Below, piece after piece: positions 37,465-45,070 of a stretch of 64,000 nucleotides of DNA. Location: the NCBI RefSeq assembly GCF_003577475.1, contig NZ_QPEP01000003.1:124001-188000 (forward strand), in the 5' to 3' direction. The DNA is from Salinibius halmophilus. Its GTDB lineage: Bacteria > Pseudomonadota > Gammaproteobacteria > Pseudomonadales > Natronospirillaceae. Position 1 is the first letter of the stretch, and each line of letters starts with the position of its first letter. The notes under the pieces are model-generated. The model ran no database searches, was not told the DNA's origin, and was given only the letters and a program-made list of their open reading frames with translations. The translations under genes were made by a program, and so were the position numbers.

Positions 37465-37505
37465 CGACCGGATGGTGCTGGTCAAATAAACAGCAACCAT
37501 CCTAG
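37465..37505. repeat. Imperfect palindrome upstream of the transposase gene
   Basis: GGATGGTGCTG and CAGCAACCATCC pair with one bulged base around a ten-base loop. Its position next to the RAYT gene is typical of a REP/BIME-type binding site. Confidence 0.6.
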
Positions 37506-37527
37506 TAAAGGGTGGGTGTCCACGTTC

Positions 37528-37572
37528 AAAATGGGCACAATTTGGGCACAGGCTGGGTTTTGTGCCCATTTT
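37528..37572. repeat. 13-bp hairpin AAAATGGGCACAA...TTGTGCCCATTTT
   Basis: Exact 13-bp arms (37528-37540 and 37560-37572) around a 19-base loop that repeats TGGGCACA. It could be a recognition site of the nearby transposase or a terminator; the flanking sequence does not decide. Confidence 0.65.
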
Positions 37573-37703
37573 AAGTAATTATTTGGTTATCTGATGGTAT
37601 TTTTTAGTTTGCTCTACAGAGAGCTGAGCGGTAGTTACTGAGTTCAGAAAGGTATATATCAGAATAGCGAAGAGCGCGTAGTTACTGGCTTTGAGCCTTG
37701 CAA

Positions 37704-37735
37704 CTAGATTCCCGCTAAGCGCGCGCGGGAATGAC
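37704..37735 (+). repeat. Family A hairpin repeat
   Basis: CTAGA, arm TTCCCGC, nine-base loop, arm GCGGGAA, TGAC. The left flank AGCCTTGCAA matches the 14325 copy. Confidence 0.8.
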
Positions 37736-37738
37736 AGG

Positions 37739-37765
37739 CGAAAAAAAACCAGCTATTTCTAGCTG
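37739..37765 (-). terminator. Terminator of tRNA-fMet
   Basis: CAGCTA/TAGCTG (37750-37765) and eight T on the minus strand directly after, 13 bases past the tRNA 3' end. Confidence 0.75.
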
Positions 37766-37777
37766 CTTTCTTAAAAC

Positions 37778-37854
<77 letters not shown>

Positions 37855-37915
37855 ACAACGTGTGGCGTACTATACTGATTAATTCGGCTGATGCAAGCTA
37901 AGTTTTTGATTTTAT

Positions 37916-38227
37916 TTATTTTTTTTCTGGACAGGCCGTCCCACACTGCCAGCAGAAGTCAAACGAGCCTACGTTTTCGTCGCCACAGTTAGTGCACAGC
38001 CAAGTTTCGTCAGCGCCATTTTCGGCATTGGCCAGAATCGATTTTGCTAGCTGCTCATGGGCATCGTTTTTCACCCACAGTTCTGGCCAAGCATCTATCG
38101 GGCTCAGCTCGCCTGCAGCGGAACCAGCGAAAACATTTTGCATTTCACAGGCGATGCCTTGCTGATCTAGCAAGTTTCTAGCGTTGCCAACGATCAGTGA
38201 CGATGGATGGGTAAAAACGAGTTTCAT
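37916..38227 (-). CDS. DUF2007-like protein with C-terminal zinc ribbon
   Basis: A 103-residue protein. Residues 1-65 look like DUF2007 (KLVFTHPSSLIVGNARNLLDQQGI and PELWVKNDAHEQLAKSIL), a putative signal-transducing fold. The end has two CxxC pairs (CTNCGDEN...CWQCGTAC), a zinc-ribbon pattern. Function is unknown. It lies between yajQ and tRNA-fMet. Confidence 0.8.
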   Translation of the reverse strand: MKLVFTHPSSLIVGNARNLLDQQGIACEMQNVFAGSAAGELSPIDAWPELWVKNDAHEQLAKSILANAENGADETWLCTNCGDENVGSFDFCWQCGTACPEKK

Positions 38228-38238
38228 ACATTAAGAAG

Positions 38239-38258
38239 CGGCTGGTTTAAACCAGCCG
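38239..38258. repeat. Perfect 20-bp palindrome
   Basis: CGGCTGGTTTAAACCAGCCG lies between the yajQ 3' end and the DUF2007 gene start. It forms a perfect hairpin or a two-fold protein site; no T-run follows. Confidence 0.6.
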
Positions 38259-38268
38259 AATCGCTCCT

Positions 38269-38296
38269 GTTTCTCGAACTCTGGGTTCGTAAAGCC
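38269..38296 (+). repeat. Family B repeat, first stem only (degenerate)
   Basis: GTTTCTCGAACTCTGGGTTCG then TAAAGCCTGC: the same frame as GTTTCCCAAACC..GGTTTGTAAAACCT, with both arms changed together (CGAAC/GTTCG). It ends 19 bases before the yajQ stop. Confidence 0.55.
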
Positions 38297-38315
38297 TGCA
38301 GGGGGTACCTATTTA

Positions 38316-38804
38316 TTAATCGCGGAAGTTATTAAACTGAAGTGGCAAGTCAATCTCTTCACTTTGGCGCAGTACCGCCATACAGGCTTGCAAGTCGTCG
38401 CGCTTTTTACCGGTTACGCGTACTTTGTCGCCCTGTATTGCTGCTTGTACTTTCAGTTTTTCTGCTTTGATCAGCTTAACAATCTTTTTCGCAACTAACT
38501 GATCAATGCCTTCACGGAAGGTCATATTTAGCGAGAAAGTTTTACCCACATGGATTGGCTTCTCATCTACTTCTGCCGCAGCGGCGTCCACGTTTCGTTT
38601 TGCACACTGGGTTCTAAATAGGTCTTCAAGCTGTCGAACTTGGAAGTCGGATTCAGTTTTTAGCGTTACTACTAAATCTTTCTGTTCTATGGATGATTCA
38701 ACACCACGAAAATCGAATCGATTTTCTAACTCTCGCTTGGCGTTGGCAACGGCATTTCCTAGTTCAACTTTATCTACTTCTGAGACGATATCGAAAGACG
38801 GCAC
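38316..38804 (-). CDS. yajQ: YajQ family nucleotide-binding protein
   Basis: The 162-residue product from GTG 38804 begins (M)[14 protein letters not shown], the conserved YajQ N-terminus; GGGGA lies eight bases upstream. An in-frame ATG at 38819 would add five residues not found in the family. Other marks are [42 protein letters not shown] and [10 protein letters not shown]. Family members bind c-di-GMP or other nucleotides in some bacteria, and act as a phage transcription cofactor in Pseudomonas. Confidence 0.93.
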   Translation of the reverse strand: MPSFDIVSEVDKVELGNAVANAKRELENRFDFRGVESSIEQKDLVVTLKTESDFQVRQLEDLFRTQCAKRNVDAAAAEVDEKPIHVGKTFSLNMTFREGIDQLVAKKIVKLIKAEKLKVQAAIQGDKVRVTGKKRDDLQACMAVLRQSEEIDLPLQFNNFRD

Positions 38805-38819
38805 AGTCCATTTCCCCAT

Positions 38820-39220
38820 TGATGAATCATGTCACTAGTGTTACGAAAAACAGCCTACTTGCCAAGCATTGCTTCTGAGCAACACCCTTCAATGCTGATA
38901 GGTATCACCTTTTACTTCCCATTCCATTTTCTGTGGACTGACCATACCCATACCAATCTAACACCATTCAGCATCTTGTCGCTTTTATTTTGTGACCTAG
39001 ATATCATTTTTTAACAATGATCAGAAAAAATCAACATCCATTTAATTTTTTTACTTATATAAATAACATATATATTAATTTTTATTCAATTTAAATAATA
39101 TTTTATTATTTTTTATAATTTATATATATTAATTTGTGGTAACGTTCCCATTCATTTAGATTTAATACAGAACACAAGCAAACTGCGGCTCATGCCGCGG
39201 GTAAACTAGGTAGGCCATTT
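38820..39220. promoter_or_regulatory. 400-bp AT-rich promoter region
   Basis: No gene is seen. From about 39045 to 39135 the plus strand is almost all A and T, with runs of TATATA and TTTATT, unlike the flanks. Such DNA usually binds H-NS-like proteins or acts as an UP element. It leads into the small chitin-binding gene. Confidence 0.6.
39137..39150. promoter_or_regulatory. LacI-type operator
   Basis: TGGTAACGTTCCCA is a 14-bp palindrome with one mismatch and a central CG, the hallmark of LacI/GalR operators. It lies 70 bases upstream of the 39221 gene. The nearest LacI protein is encoded at 43203. Confidence 0.5.
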
Positions 39221-39433
39221 ATGACCGCAAATTTTGCCAAGCCAACTCAACACCATCTTTCTGCCAGAAACATAGCAGTGCAACACCCTACTTATTGGCA
39301 ACCAGACCGTGCCTACCCTAGTGGCACGGTGGTGCGTTTTAATGGTCAGTATTGGCAAGCTCGATTATGGAACATAAACAACGAACCCAACGAGCACCCA
39401 CAGTCGCTTTGGACTGTTGTCACCAAAAACTAA
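39221..39433 (+). CDS. Stand-alone CBM5/12-like chitin-binding module, 70 aa
   Basis: The 70-residue protein begins MTANFAKPTQHHLS, without signal peptide or membrane span. Residues 25-68 fit a chitin-binding CBM5/12 module: YWQPDRAYPSGTVVRFNGQY, then YWQARLWNINNEP and LWTVV, with the conserved aromatic residues. These modules normally hang on secreted chitinases. Here it stands alone behind an AT-rich promoter with a LacI-type site. It may work in the cytoplasm, leave by an unconventional route, or be a released fragment. I am unsure which. Confidence 0.7.
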   Translation: MTANFAKPTQHHLSARNIAVQHPTYWQPDRAYPSGTVVRFNGQYWQARLWNINNEPNEHPQSLWTVVTKN

Positions 39434-39459
39434 ACGCCACCGTTCTTACCTAGGTGAGG

Positions 39460-40212
39460 CTATAAATGATACACCGCAATGGGCTTATCGTTGATTTGTT
39501 GAATTTGCATTGGCAGGTCGTATAAGTCGAGCATCACTGGCTCGGTGATCATTTCCTCAGGCGTGCCTTGGTAGGCTACTTGGCCATCCTTCATGGCAAT
39601 AATCTGGTCGGCATACACCGAGGCAAAGTTGATATCGTGCAGCACAATAATGATCTTCTTATGCATGTCGCGCGCGGCTTGCTGCATAAGCTTCATAATG
39701 CTCACCGCATGCTTCATATCTAGGTTATTGAGCGGCTCGTCGAGCAAAATATACTCGGTGTCTTGGGCTAAAATCATGGCAATAAAAGCGCGTTGGCGCT
39801 GCCCGCCTGATAGCTCGTCGAGGTAGCGGTCTTGCAAAGGTTGCAAGTCTAGATAGTCGATCGCTTGCGCCACTTTTTGCAGGTCTTCGTCGGTTAACCT
39901 GCCACCACTATGGGGGTAGCGGCCAAAGCAGACCAGGTCATAAACCGACAGCCTGGCTTCCATATGGTTATCTTGGCGTAAAATGGCTAGGTGTTTGGCC
40001 AGTGTTTGATTGCCGACTACCGGCTCCCCATCAAGCAATACGGTGCCGCTATCTGGTTTTACAAGCCGTGCAATCGCCGACAGCAAGGTAGACTTACCCG
40101 CCCCGTTTGGGCCAATAAGCGCCGTAATCCCTGGCTTGCCTAGGGTTAGCGTGATCTGCTTGAGCACGGGCTGCTGGTCGTAGCTTAGTGTTAGGTCACA
40201 ACATTCAATCAT
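39460..40212 (-). CDS. Siderophore ABC transporter ATP-binding protein
   Basis: A 250-residue ATPase: Walker A GPNGAGKST, signature LSGGQRQRAFIAMIL, Walker B YILLDEPLNNLD. It closes an operon of the CeuBCDE / VctPDGC type. It overlaps the preceding permease (ATGA) and powers uptake of ferric siderophore from the periplasm. Confidence 0.92.
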   Translation of the reverse strand: MIECCDLTLSYDQQPVLKQITLTLGKPGITALIGPNGAGKSTLLSAIARLVKPDSGTVLLDGEPVVGNQTLAKHLAILRQDNHMEARLSVYDLVCFGRYPHSGGRLTDEDLQKVAQAIDYLDLQPLQDRYLDELSGGQRQRAFIAMILAQDTEYILLDEPLNNLDMKHAVSIMKLMQQAARDMHKKIIIVLHDINFASVYADQIIAMKDGQVAYQGTPEEMITEPVMLDLYDLPMQIQQINDKPIAVYHL

Positions 40213-41159
40213 CGTTTGCCTCGTTGCAAAATCAGCAAAATAAAAACTAGGCCACCCAGAAATTCGATAATAATGGCCAGCGCACTGCCGTAGTTGAAAA
40301 CATGTTCCAGCACGGCTTGCCCACCCACTAAAAAGGTGACGGATATCGCGACGGCCATGGGCATGACATAGGCATGTTTATGGGTACCAGAAAATTGATA
40401 AGCCAGGTTGGCAACTAGCAAGCCAAAAAAGGTGATGGGCCCAACGAGCGCGGTTGGCACGGCAACCAATATGGCAATACATATGAGGGTTTTGGTCACT
40501 TGCCGGTTGTAGTCAACGCCAAGGTTTATAGCCTGATCGCGCCCTAATAACATGGCATCGAAGCGATGGCGCCAGCGCCACAAGGCCAGCATTGGCACAA
40601 TACAGATGACCATTGAGGCCAATAGCAGGTCTTTATTCACTTGATTGAAACTTGCAAATGAGGCATCAAGCACGGCGGCGTACTCAACTGGGTCGAGTAT
40701 GCGCATAATCAAATCTGTGGCGCTGCGAAATAAGATGCCAAAAATGATGCCAATTAAAATCATTAAAAATAGGTCGCGTCGCTTACCGCCAAACAGCCAG
40801 CGAAACAGCAGTGTCACCATAGCCACCATCAGCAGAATCTCGCCTGCCCATTTGAGGTAGGGGTTCATATCGCTCAGCGCTACACTGCCAAGTAAAGCCA
40901 CCACCAATGCTTGCAGCAACATATAAAGCGCATCAAACCCCATCACGCTTGGGGTAAGAATGCGATTAAACGTAATGGTTTGAAACGCCACGGTCGACAT
41001 AGCAATGCACGGGGCAACCACTAGCATGGTTAGCAATTTATCACTGCGAAACTGCCAAGTAAGCGACCAACCCACCACACGATTCATCGCCAAAAAGGCA
41101 ACCGCGCCGGCAATGGCCAGCAAACAGGCCAGCATTAGGCGATTAATGGGATAACTCAT
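40209..41159 (-). CDS. Siderophore ABC transporter permease
   Basis: A 316-residue FecCD-family permease with about nine or ten spans; GPITFFGLLVANLAYQ is the cytoplasmic ATPase-contact segment, and FEDTHKHAYVMP-like loops flank it. It pairs with the 41156 permease, with four-base overlaps on both sides. It matches the second permease of vibriobactin/enterobactin-fragment systems (VctG, CeuC). Confidence 0.92.
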   Translation of the reverse strand: MSYPINRLMLACLLAIAGAVAFLAMNRVVGWSLTWQFRSDKLLTMLVVAPCIAMSTVAFQTITFNRILTPSVMGFDALYMLLQALVVALLGSVALSDMNPYLKWAGEILLMVAMVTLLFRWLFGGKRRDLFLMILIGIIFGILFRSATDLIMRILDPVEYAAVLDASFASFNQVNKDLLLASMVICIVPMLALWRWRHRFDAMLLGRDQAINLGVDYNRQVTKTLICIAILVAVPTALVGPITFFGLLVANLAYQFSGTHKHAYVMPMAVAISVTFLVGGQAVLEHVFNYGSALAIIIEFLGGLVFILLILQRGKR

Positions 41160-42097
41160 GCGCGCACCCCCTTTTTGCGGGGTGGGTTAAGTAGCAGGTA
41201 TATAAATAATACAGAGCCAATCACGCCAACCACTGTGGCAATTGGAATTTCATAGGGGTATCGCAGCAAGCGCGCAATCACATCACAGGCCAATACAAAT
41301 AAGGCGCCAAGTAAGGCAACCCAAGGCATACTTAAGCGCAGGTTATCGCCGCGCATACGTGAGACGATATTCGGCACAATCAAACCAAGAAACGGCACCA
41401 CACCGGCAATAACCAGAGTAACAGCGGCAATCATGCTAACTAGGGAAAACCCAGCGGCCATCACCCACTTGTAATTTAGCCCAAGGTTACTGGCAAAATC
41501 GCGCCCCATGCCCACCACGGTAAAGCGGTCTGCTAGCCAGTAGGCTAATCCACATAACACAGCCACTAGCCAGATTAGTTCGTAGCGCCCTTTTAATACG
41601 GCGGAAAAATCGCCATTCATCCAAATACCTAGCGATTGCACTAAGTCGAGACGGTAGGCAAAAAACATCACCCCCGAGCCGACAATGCCCCCAAACATAA
41701 TGCCAACCAATGGCACCATTACTGGCGAGCGCAGCGGTAGCCGATGAATCAAGGTGATAAAGATGAAGGTGCCAGCCAACGCAAACACCGACGCCACAAG
41801 CATTTTGCTCATCATGCTAAAGCCTGGGAAAAAAACCGTTACAATAAAAAGGCCCAGCATGGCCGACTCAGTCGTGCCAGTGGTTGAAGGCTCAACAAAG
41901 CGGTTGCGTGCCAGCATTTGCATTAATACACCGGCTATTGCCAACGACGTGCCGGTGAGCATCACTGTAATGGTTCGTGGAATACGGCTGGTAAGCAGAA
42001 TATTTTGCGCCTGAGCGCCACCTAGGTCGCCTACCCCCACTAAAATGCTCGCGAGGGCAAGCGCGACCAAGGCCAATAACATGGTCGCGCGAATCAT
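41156..42097 (-). CDS. Siderophore ABC transporter permease
   Basis: A 313-residue FecCD-family permease, partner of 40209. It starts MIRATMLLALVALALASILVGVGD, and RIPRTITVMLTGTSLAIAGV plus VPFLGLIVPNIVSRM are typical. The ATG overlaps the stop of the binding-protein gene (TAATG). Confidence 0.92.
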   Translation of the reverse strand: MIRATMLLALVALALASILVGVGDLGGAQAQNILLTSRIPRTITVMLTGTSLAIAGVLMQMLARNRFVEPSTTGTTESAMLGLFIVTVFFPGFSMMSKMLVASVFALAGTFIFITLIHRLPLRSPVMVPLVGIMFGGIVGSGVMFFAYRLDLVQSLGIWMNGDFSAVLKGRYELIWLVAVLCGLAYWLADRFTVVGMGRDFASNLGLNYKWVMAAGFSLVSMIAAVTLVIAGVVPFLGLIVPNIVSRMRGDNLRLSMPWVALLGALFVLACDVIARLLRYPYEIPIATVVGVIGSVLFIYLLLNPPRKKGVRA

Positions 42098-42996
42098 TAT
42101 TCAAGTGCCGAATGAATCTCGTCTACCATTTGCTCAACAGCGCCTAGTCCATTCATCACAATGTACCAGTTAGTCGAGTTCAGATAGACAATATTGCCGT
42201 TTTGGTAGGCTTTGGTCGCTTTAATCAGGTCGTTGTCTAAGGTCGCTTTGGCAGCGGCGTTGTCTGGGTTAATCGCACCATCGCGGTCTAGTACAAACAA
42301 GTAGTCAGGGTTGTGCTCAAGAATGAACTCAAACGAAATCGGATCACCGTGCGAAGCCGCTTCCACATCTTCAATCACTGGTTTTACGTTTAGTTCATCA
42401 TGAATCCAACCAAAACGAGAGCCAGGACCGTACGCATTGACCTTGCCACCATTGGTTAACACAATCAAAGCATTGCCAGCATCATCGGCAAGTGCTCGTG
42501 TTGCTTCAACCTTGCTTTGAATCACTTCAAGCTGTTGGTCAACTGCGGCTTCTTTACCAACGGCTTGGCCCAGAGCGCGGCTCATTTTACCGAACTGACC
42601 AAGAAATGATGGATTTTCTTCGTCTACCCATACGGTCAAATCAATGGCTGGGGCAATTTTTGCCAAGTCGTCGTGAACACGCAACGAGCGGTTTGCCGTA
42701 ATGATTAAGTCTGGCTGAAGGCTGGCAACCACCTCATAGTTTGGCTCAAATAACGACCCAACACTGGTGTATTCGTCGCCCTCGTAGTGCGACAAATGCG
42801 ATGGCACAAAATCTTGTGGCAAACCAACCACTTGCACACCCAGAAAATCAAGTGTGTCGAGCGAAGCAATGTCGAATGTCACAATTTTTTCCGGCACTTG
42901 CGCTAGGGTAGTCGTGCCTTTGTAATGCTCAACTGTGATATCGGCATTGGCAAACGCCGCCGTTAATAGGGCGGCACCGGCAATAATTGAACGCAT
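42097..42996 (-). CDS. Catecholate siderophore periplasmic binding protein (CeuE/VctP-like)
   Basis: A 299-residue protein from ATG 42996 behind AAAGGAAA. It has a signal peptide (MRSIIAGAALLTAAFANA) and a class III binding-protein fold. The pair SRFGWIHDE and NWYIV matches the His and Tyr that ligate iron in Campylobacter CeuE, which take tetradentate catecholates. It delivers ferric siderophore to the permeases below. Two Fur-like sites lie upstream. A conventional outer-membrane receptor is not in the window. Confidence 0.88.
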   Translation of the reverse strand: MRSIIAGAALLTAAFANADITVEHYKGTTTLAQVPEKIVTFDIASLDTLDFLGVQVVGLPQDFVPSHLSHYEGDEYTSVGSLFEPNYEVVASLQPDLIITANRSLRVHDDLAKIAPAIDLTVWVDEENPSFLGQFGKMSRALGQAVGKEAAVDQQLEVIQSKVEATRALADDAGNALIVLTNGGKVNAYGPGSRFGWIHDELNVKPVIEDVEAASHGDPISFEFILEHNPDYLFVLDRDGAINPDNAAAKATLDNDLIKATKAYQNGNIVYLNSTNWYIVMNGLGAVEQMVDEIHSALE

Positions 42997-43014
42997 GCTA
43001 TTTCCTTTCTGTTT

Positions 43015-43033
43015 GTTAATGATTCTCAATTGT
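43015..43033. promoter_or_regulatory. Putative Fur box 1
   Basis: GTTAATGATTCTCAATTGT matches 12 of 19 positions of the Fur consensus and lies 20 bases upstream of the siderophore operon start. It probably acts as an iron-dependent operator. Confidence 0.5.
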
Positions 43034-43061
43034 GCGCAATCATACCCAAACAGATTTTATT

Positions 43062-43080
43062 AGCAATAGTTATCATTTGT
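43062..43080. promoter_or_regulatory. Putative Fur box 2
   Basis: AGCAATAGTTATCATTTGT, 10 of 19 to the Fur consensus with a good TTATCATTT half. A second, weaker site in the shared promoter region. Confidence 0.35.
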
Positions 43081-43202
43081 TTTATCACTACCGATGTAAT
43101 ATCCATGTAACAGTAATAGAACAGTGATCAATTTTGCCTTTGCTGTTTTACATTTTGCTAATTGCTCGCATAATTTAGTTACATCTAAGAATTGAGTTGC
43201 AA

Positions 43203-44204
43203 ATGATCACGATCAAACAGGTTTCTGAGCTTTCTGGGGTTTCTAAATCAACCGTCTCTCGTGTTATTACTGGTAAAGGGTCTGTCTCTGCTGCCTCGCG
43301 TAAACGAGTTGAGCAAGCAATCGAACAACTTGGTTATCGCCCAAATCAAGTGGCTCAAAGTCTTAAGCGTCAGCAGTCGGATATGATTGGTTTGTTAGTC
43401 GTACACTTAGGCAGCCCGTTTTATGCCGAATTGATGGGCGGTGTACAAGAAGCGCTGCGCGAACTAGGAAAGGACCTCATTGTTGCCAGTGGTTATGGCA
43501 CCATTGAAGGCGAAAAGCGCGCTGTCGAAACTCTGCGTTCTCGTGGGTGTGATGGGTTAATATGCTTTTTTGAGGGCGAGCACCCACCCGAGTATTTGCG
43601 CTTACTATCGAATCAAATGCCGATCGTTGTGCTCAACCGTCGCGACCTTGAGGAAATGTTCAGCTGCATTAGCATTGATAACTACCATGGTAGCTGCTTA
43701 GCCACTCAGCACCTCATCGACAACGGCCACCGCGACATTGTTTATTTTTCTGGGCCGAACAGCCTTTATGATGCCAACCAACGTTTGTCTGGATTTGTTG
43801 ATACCATGCGCAAAAACGGCCTTACCGTTGATGAAGGAAGCATTGTCACTGGCCAGTATTCGCCCGATTCCGGCTATGAGCGGTTATTGCAGTTAAGCAA
43901 ACACCGCCAACAGCTACCGAGTGCTATTTATGCCGCCGATGATGACATCGCCGCTGGTGTGTACCGCGCGGCGCGCGAACTAGGAGTCGACATTCCAGGT
44001 GACCTATCCATTATTGGCTACGATAACGCTGACTTCTCTCAGCATATGTACCCTGGGCTCACTACCATTAAACAGCCCCTCAAAGACTTGGGTAAGCAAT
44101 CGGTAATTCTGATGCAAAGTCTATTGCAGCAGGAGCACGTAGATTCAGAGACCATCAAACCGGAAGTGATTGAACGCAAATCGGTGAAACTAAATAATGG
44201 CTAG
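43203..44204 (+). CDS. LacI family transcriptional regulator
   Basis: A 333-residue regulator starting MITIKQVSELSGVSKSTVSR. The N-terminal helix-turn-helix and hinge are clear (SKSTVSRVITGKGSVS...QLGYRPNQVAQSL), followed by a periplasmic-binding-protein-like sugar domain (ISIDNYHGSCLATQHLID, PSAIYAADDDIAAGVYRAARELG, TTIKQPLKDLGKQSV). The start is chosen at ATG rather than a TTG two codons upstream. Its targets are unknown. It diverges from the siderophore operon and lies 4 kb from a LacI-type operator at 39137. Confidence 0.9.
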   Translation: MITIKQVSELSGVSKSTVSRVITGKGSVSAASRKRVEQAIEQLGYRPNQVAQSLKRQQSDMIGLLVVHLGSPFYAELMGGVQEALRELGKDLIVASGYGTIEGEKRAVETLRSRGCDGLICFFEGEHPPEYLRLLSNQMPIVVLNRRDLEEMFSCISIDNYHGSCLATQHLIDNGHRDIVYFSGPNSLYDANQRLSGFVDTMRKNGLTVDEGSIVTGQYSPDSGYERLLQLSKHRQQLPSAIYAADDDIAAGVYRAARELGVDIPGDLSIIGYDNADFSQHMYPGLTTIKQPLKDLGKQSVILMQSLLQQEHVDSETIKPEVIERKSVKLNNG

Positions 44205-44526
44205 ACTCGTTTTTCATCTTGCCAATGTGCCCGAAGATGAGGCAATGCAGGTTCGACAAGCGTTAACCGAGGCTGAGGTGGAGTTCTTTGAAACCGAAGC
44301 CGGACGGTGGCGAATTGGCGTGGCGGCCATTTGGGTTCACACCGACGACGATGTACCAGCTGCGCGGCAAGCCATAGAGGCAGTTCAAGCTGAGCTGCCA
44401 CGTGCAGCACCACTACCATTTTGGCATCATGTGGCACTTAACCCAGTACGCGTGCTCAGCATGTTAGTGCTGATTGCTGCCATTATTGCAATTACGCTCA
44501 TTCCGGTGTGGATGTTAATCAACTGA
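44197..44526 (+). CDS. DUF6164-like small membrane protein
   Basis: A 109-residue protein. The soluble N-terminus (MARLVFHLANVPEDEAMQVRQ, GRWRIGVAAIW) precedes one span near the C-terminus (SMLVLIAAIIAITLIPVWML). The pattern matches DUF6164 proteins of unknown function. Its ATG overlaps the LacI stop by eight bases, so it is co-translated. Confidence 0.7.
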   Translation: MARLVFHLANVPEDEAMQVRQALTEAEVEFFETEAGRWRIGVAAIWVHTDDDVPAARQAIEAVQAELPRAAPLPFWHHVALNPVRVLSMLVLIAAIIAITLIPVWMLIN

Positions 44527-44536
44527 GGACAAGCAC

Positions 44537-44962
44537 ATGTGGCAAACCATCAAAGAGTTAATGAACAAAAGCCAGCCAGAAGAGGCCGACACCTCGGTTG
44601 AACTCGCCACTGCAGCGCTTCTATGTGAAGTTGCCCATGCCGACAGAGAAGTCACTGAAGCAGAGCATCAAGCGCTTAAACTGATGCTACAAAAGATACT
44701 TGGCCTTACCGGGATGCAAGCCGAAGACCTATACTTTGAAGCCATGCAGGCAATGAACCAGTCGGTCTCGCTTTATGATTTTACAGGCCAGTTACGCCAG
44801 CTCACCCAAGACGAGCGCTTCAACTTGGTGGCTGCAATGTGGGAAGTGGCGAATGCGGATGGCAGCATTGACCCGTATGAAGAGTCGATCATTCGCCAAG
44901 TGGCCGACCTGATTCACTTACCGCACAGTGAATTTATCCGGGCGAAAAAACTCGCTCAGTAA
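44537..44962 (+). CDS. TerB family protein
   Basis: A 141-residue helical protein of the TerB (tellurite resistance) family. The conserved ALLCEVAHADREVTEAEH and MWEVANADGSIDPYEESIIRQVADLI repeats carry acidic metal-binding positions. It is a solitary YPO2420-type TerB, often of unknown stress role. It follows the DUF6164 gene by ten bases. Confidence 0.85.
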   Translation: MWQTIKELMNKSQPEEADTSVELATAALLCEVAHADREVTEAEHQALKLMLQKILGLTGMQAEDLYFEAMQAMNQSVSLYDFTGQLRQLTQDERFNLVAAMWEVANADGSIDPYEESIIRQVADLIHLPHSEFIRAKKLAQ

Positions 44963-45070
44963 AGCTAGCAAAACAATTAATTGCTCACAGTTGCATACAT
45001 TCGCCTGCTCACCCCTTAAAAAGCATTGCTAGCCAGCGTACACTGCGCTTTTTTAGCTTACGGGGTGTTC

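Noticed and set aside
38317-38819. Longer yajQ beginning MGKWTVPSF
   Set aside because: The family starts at [11 protein letters not shown] 38804 has a better ribosome site.
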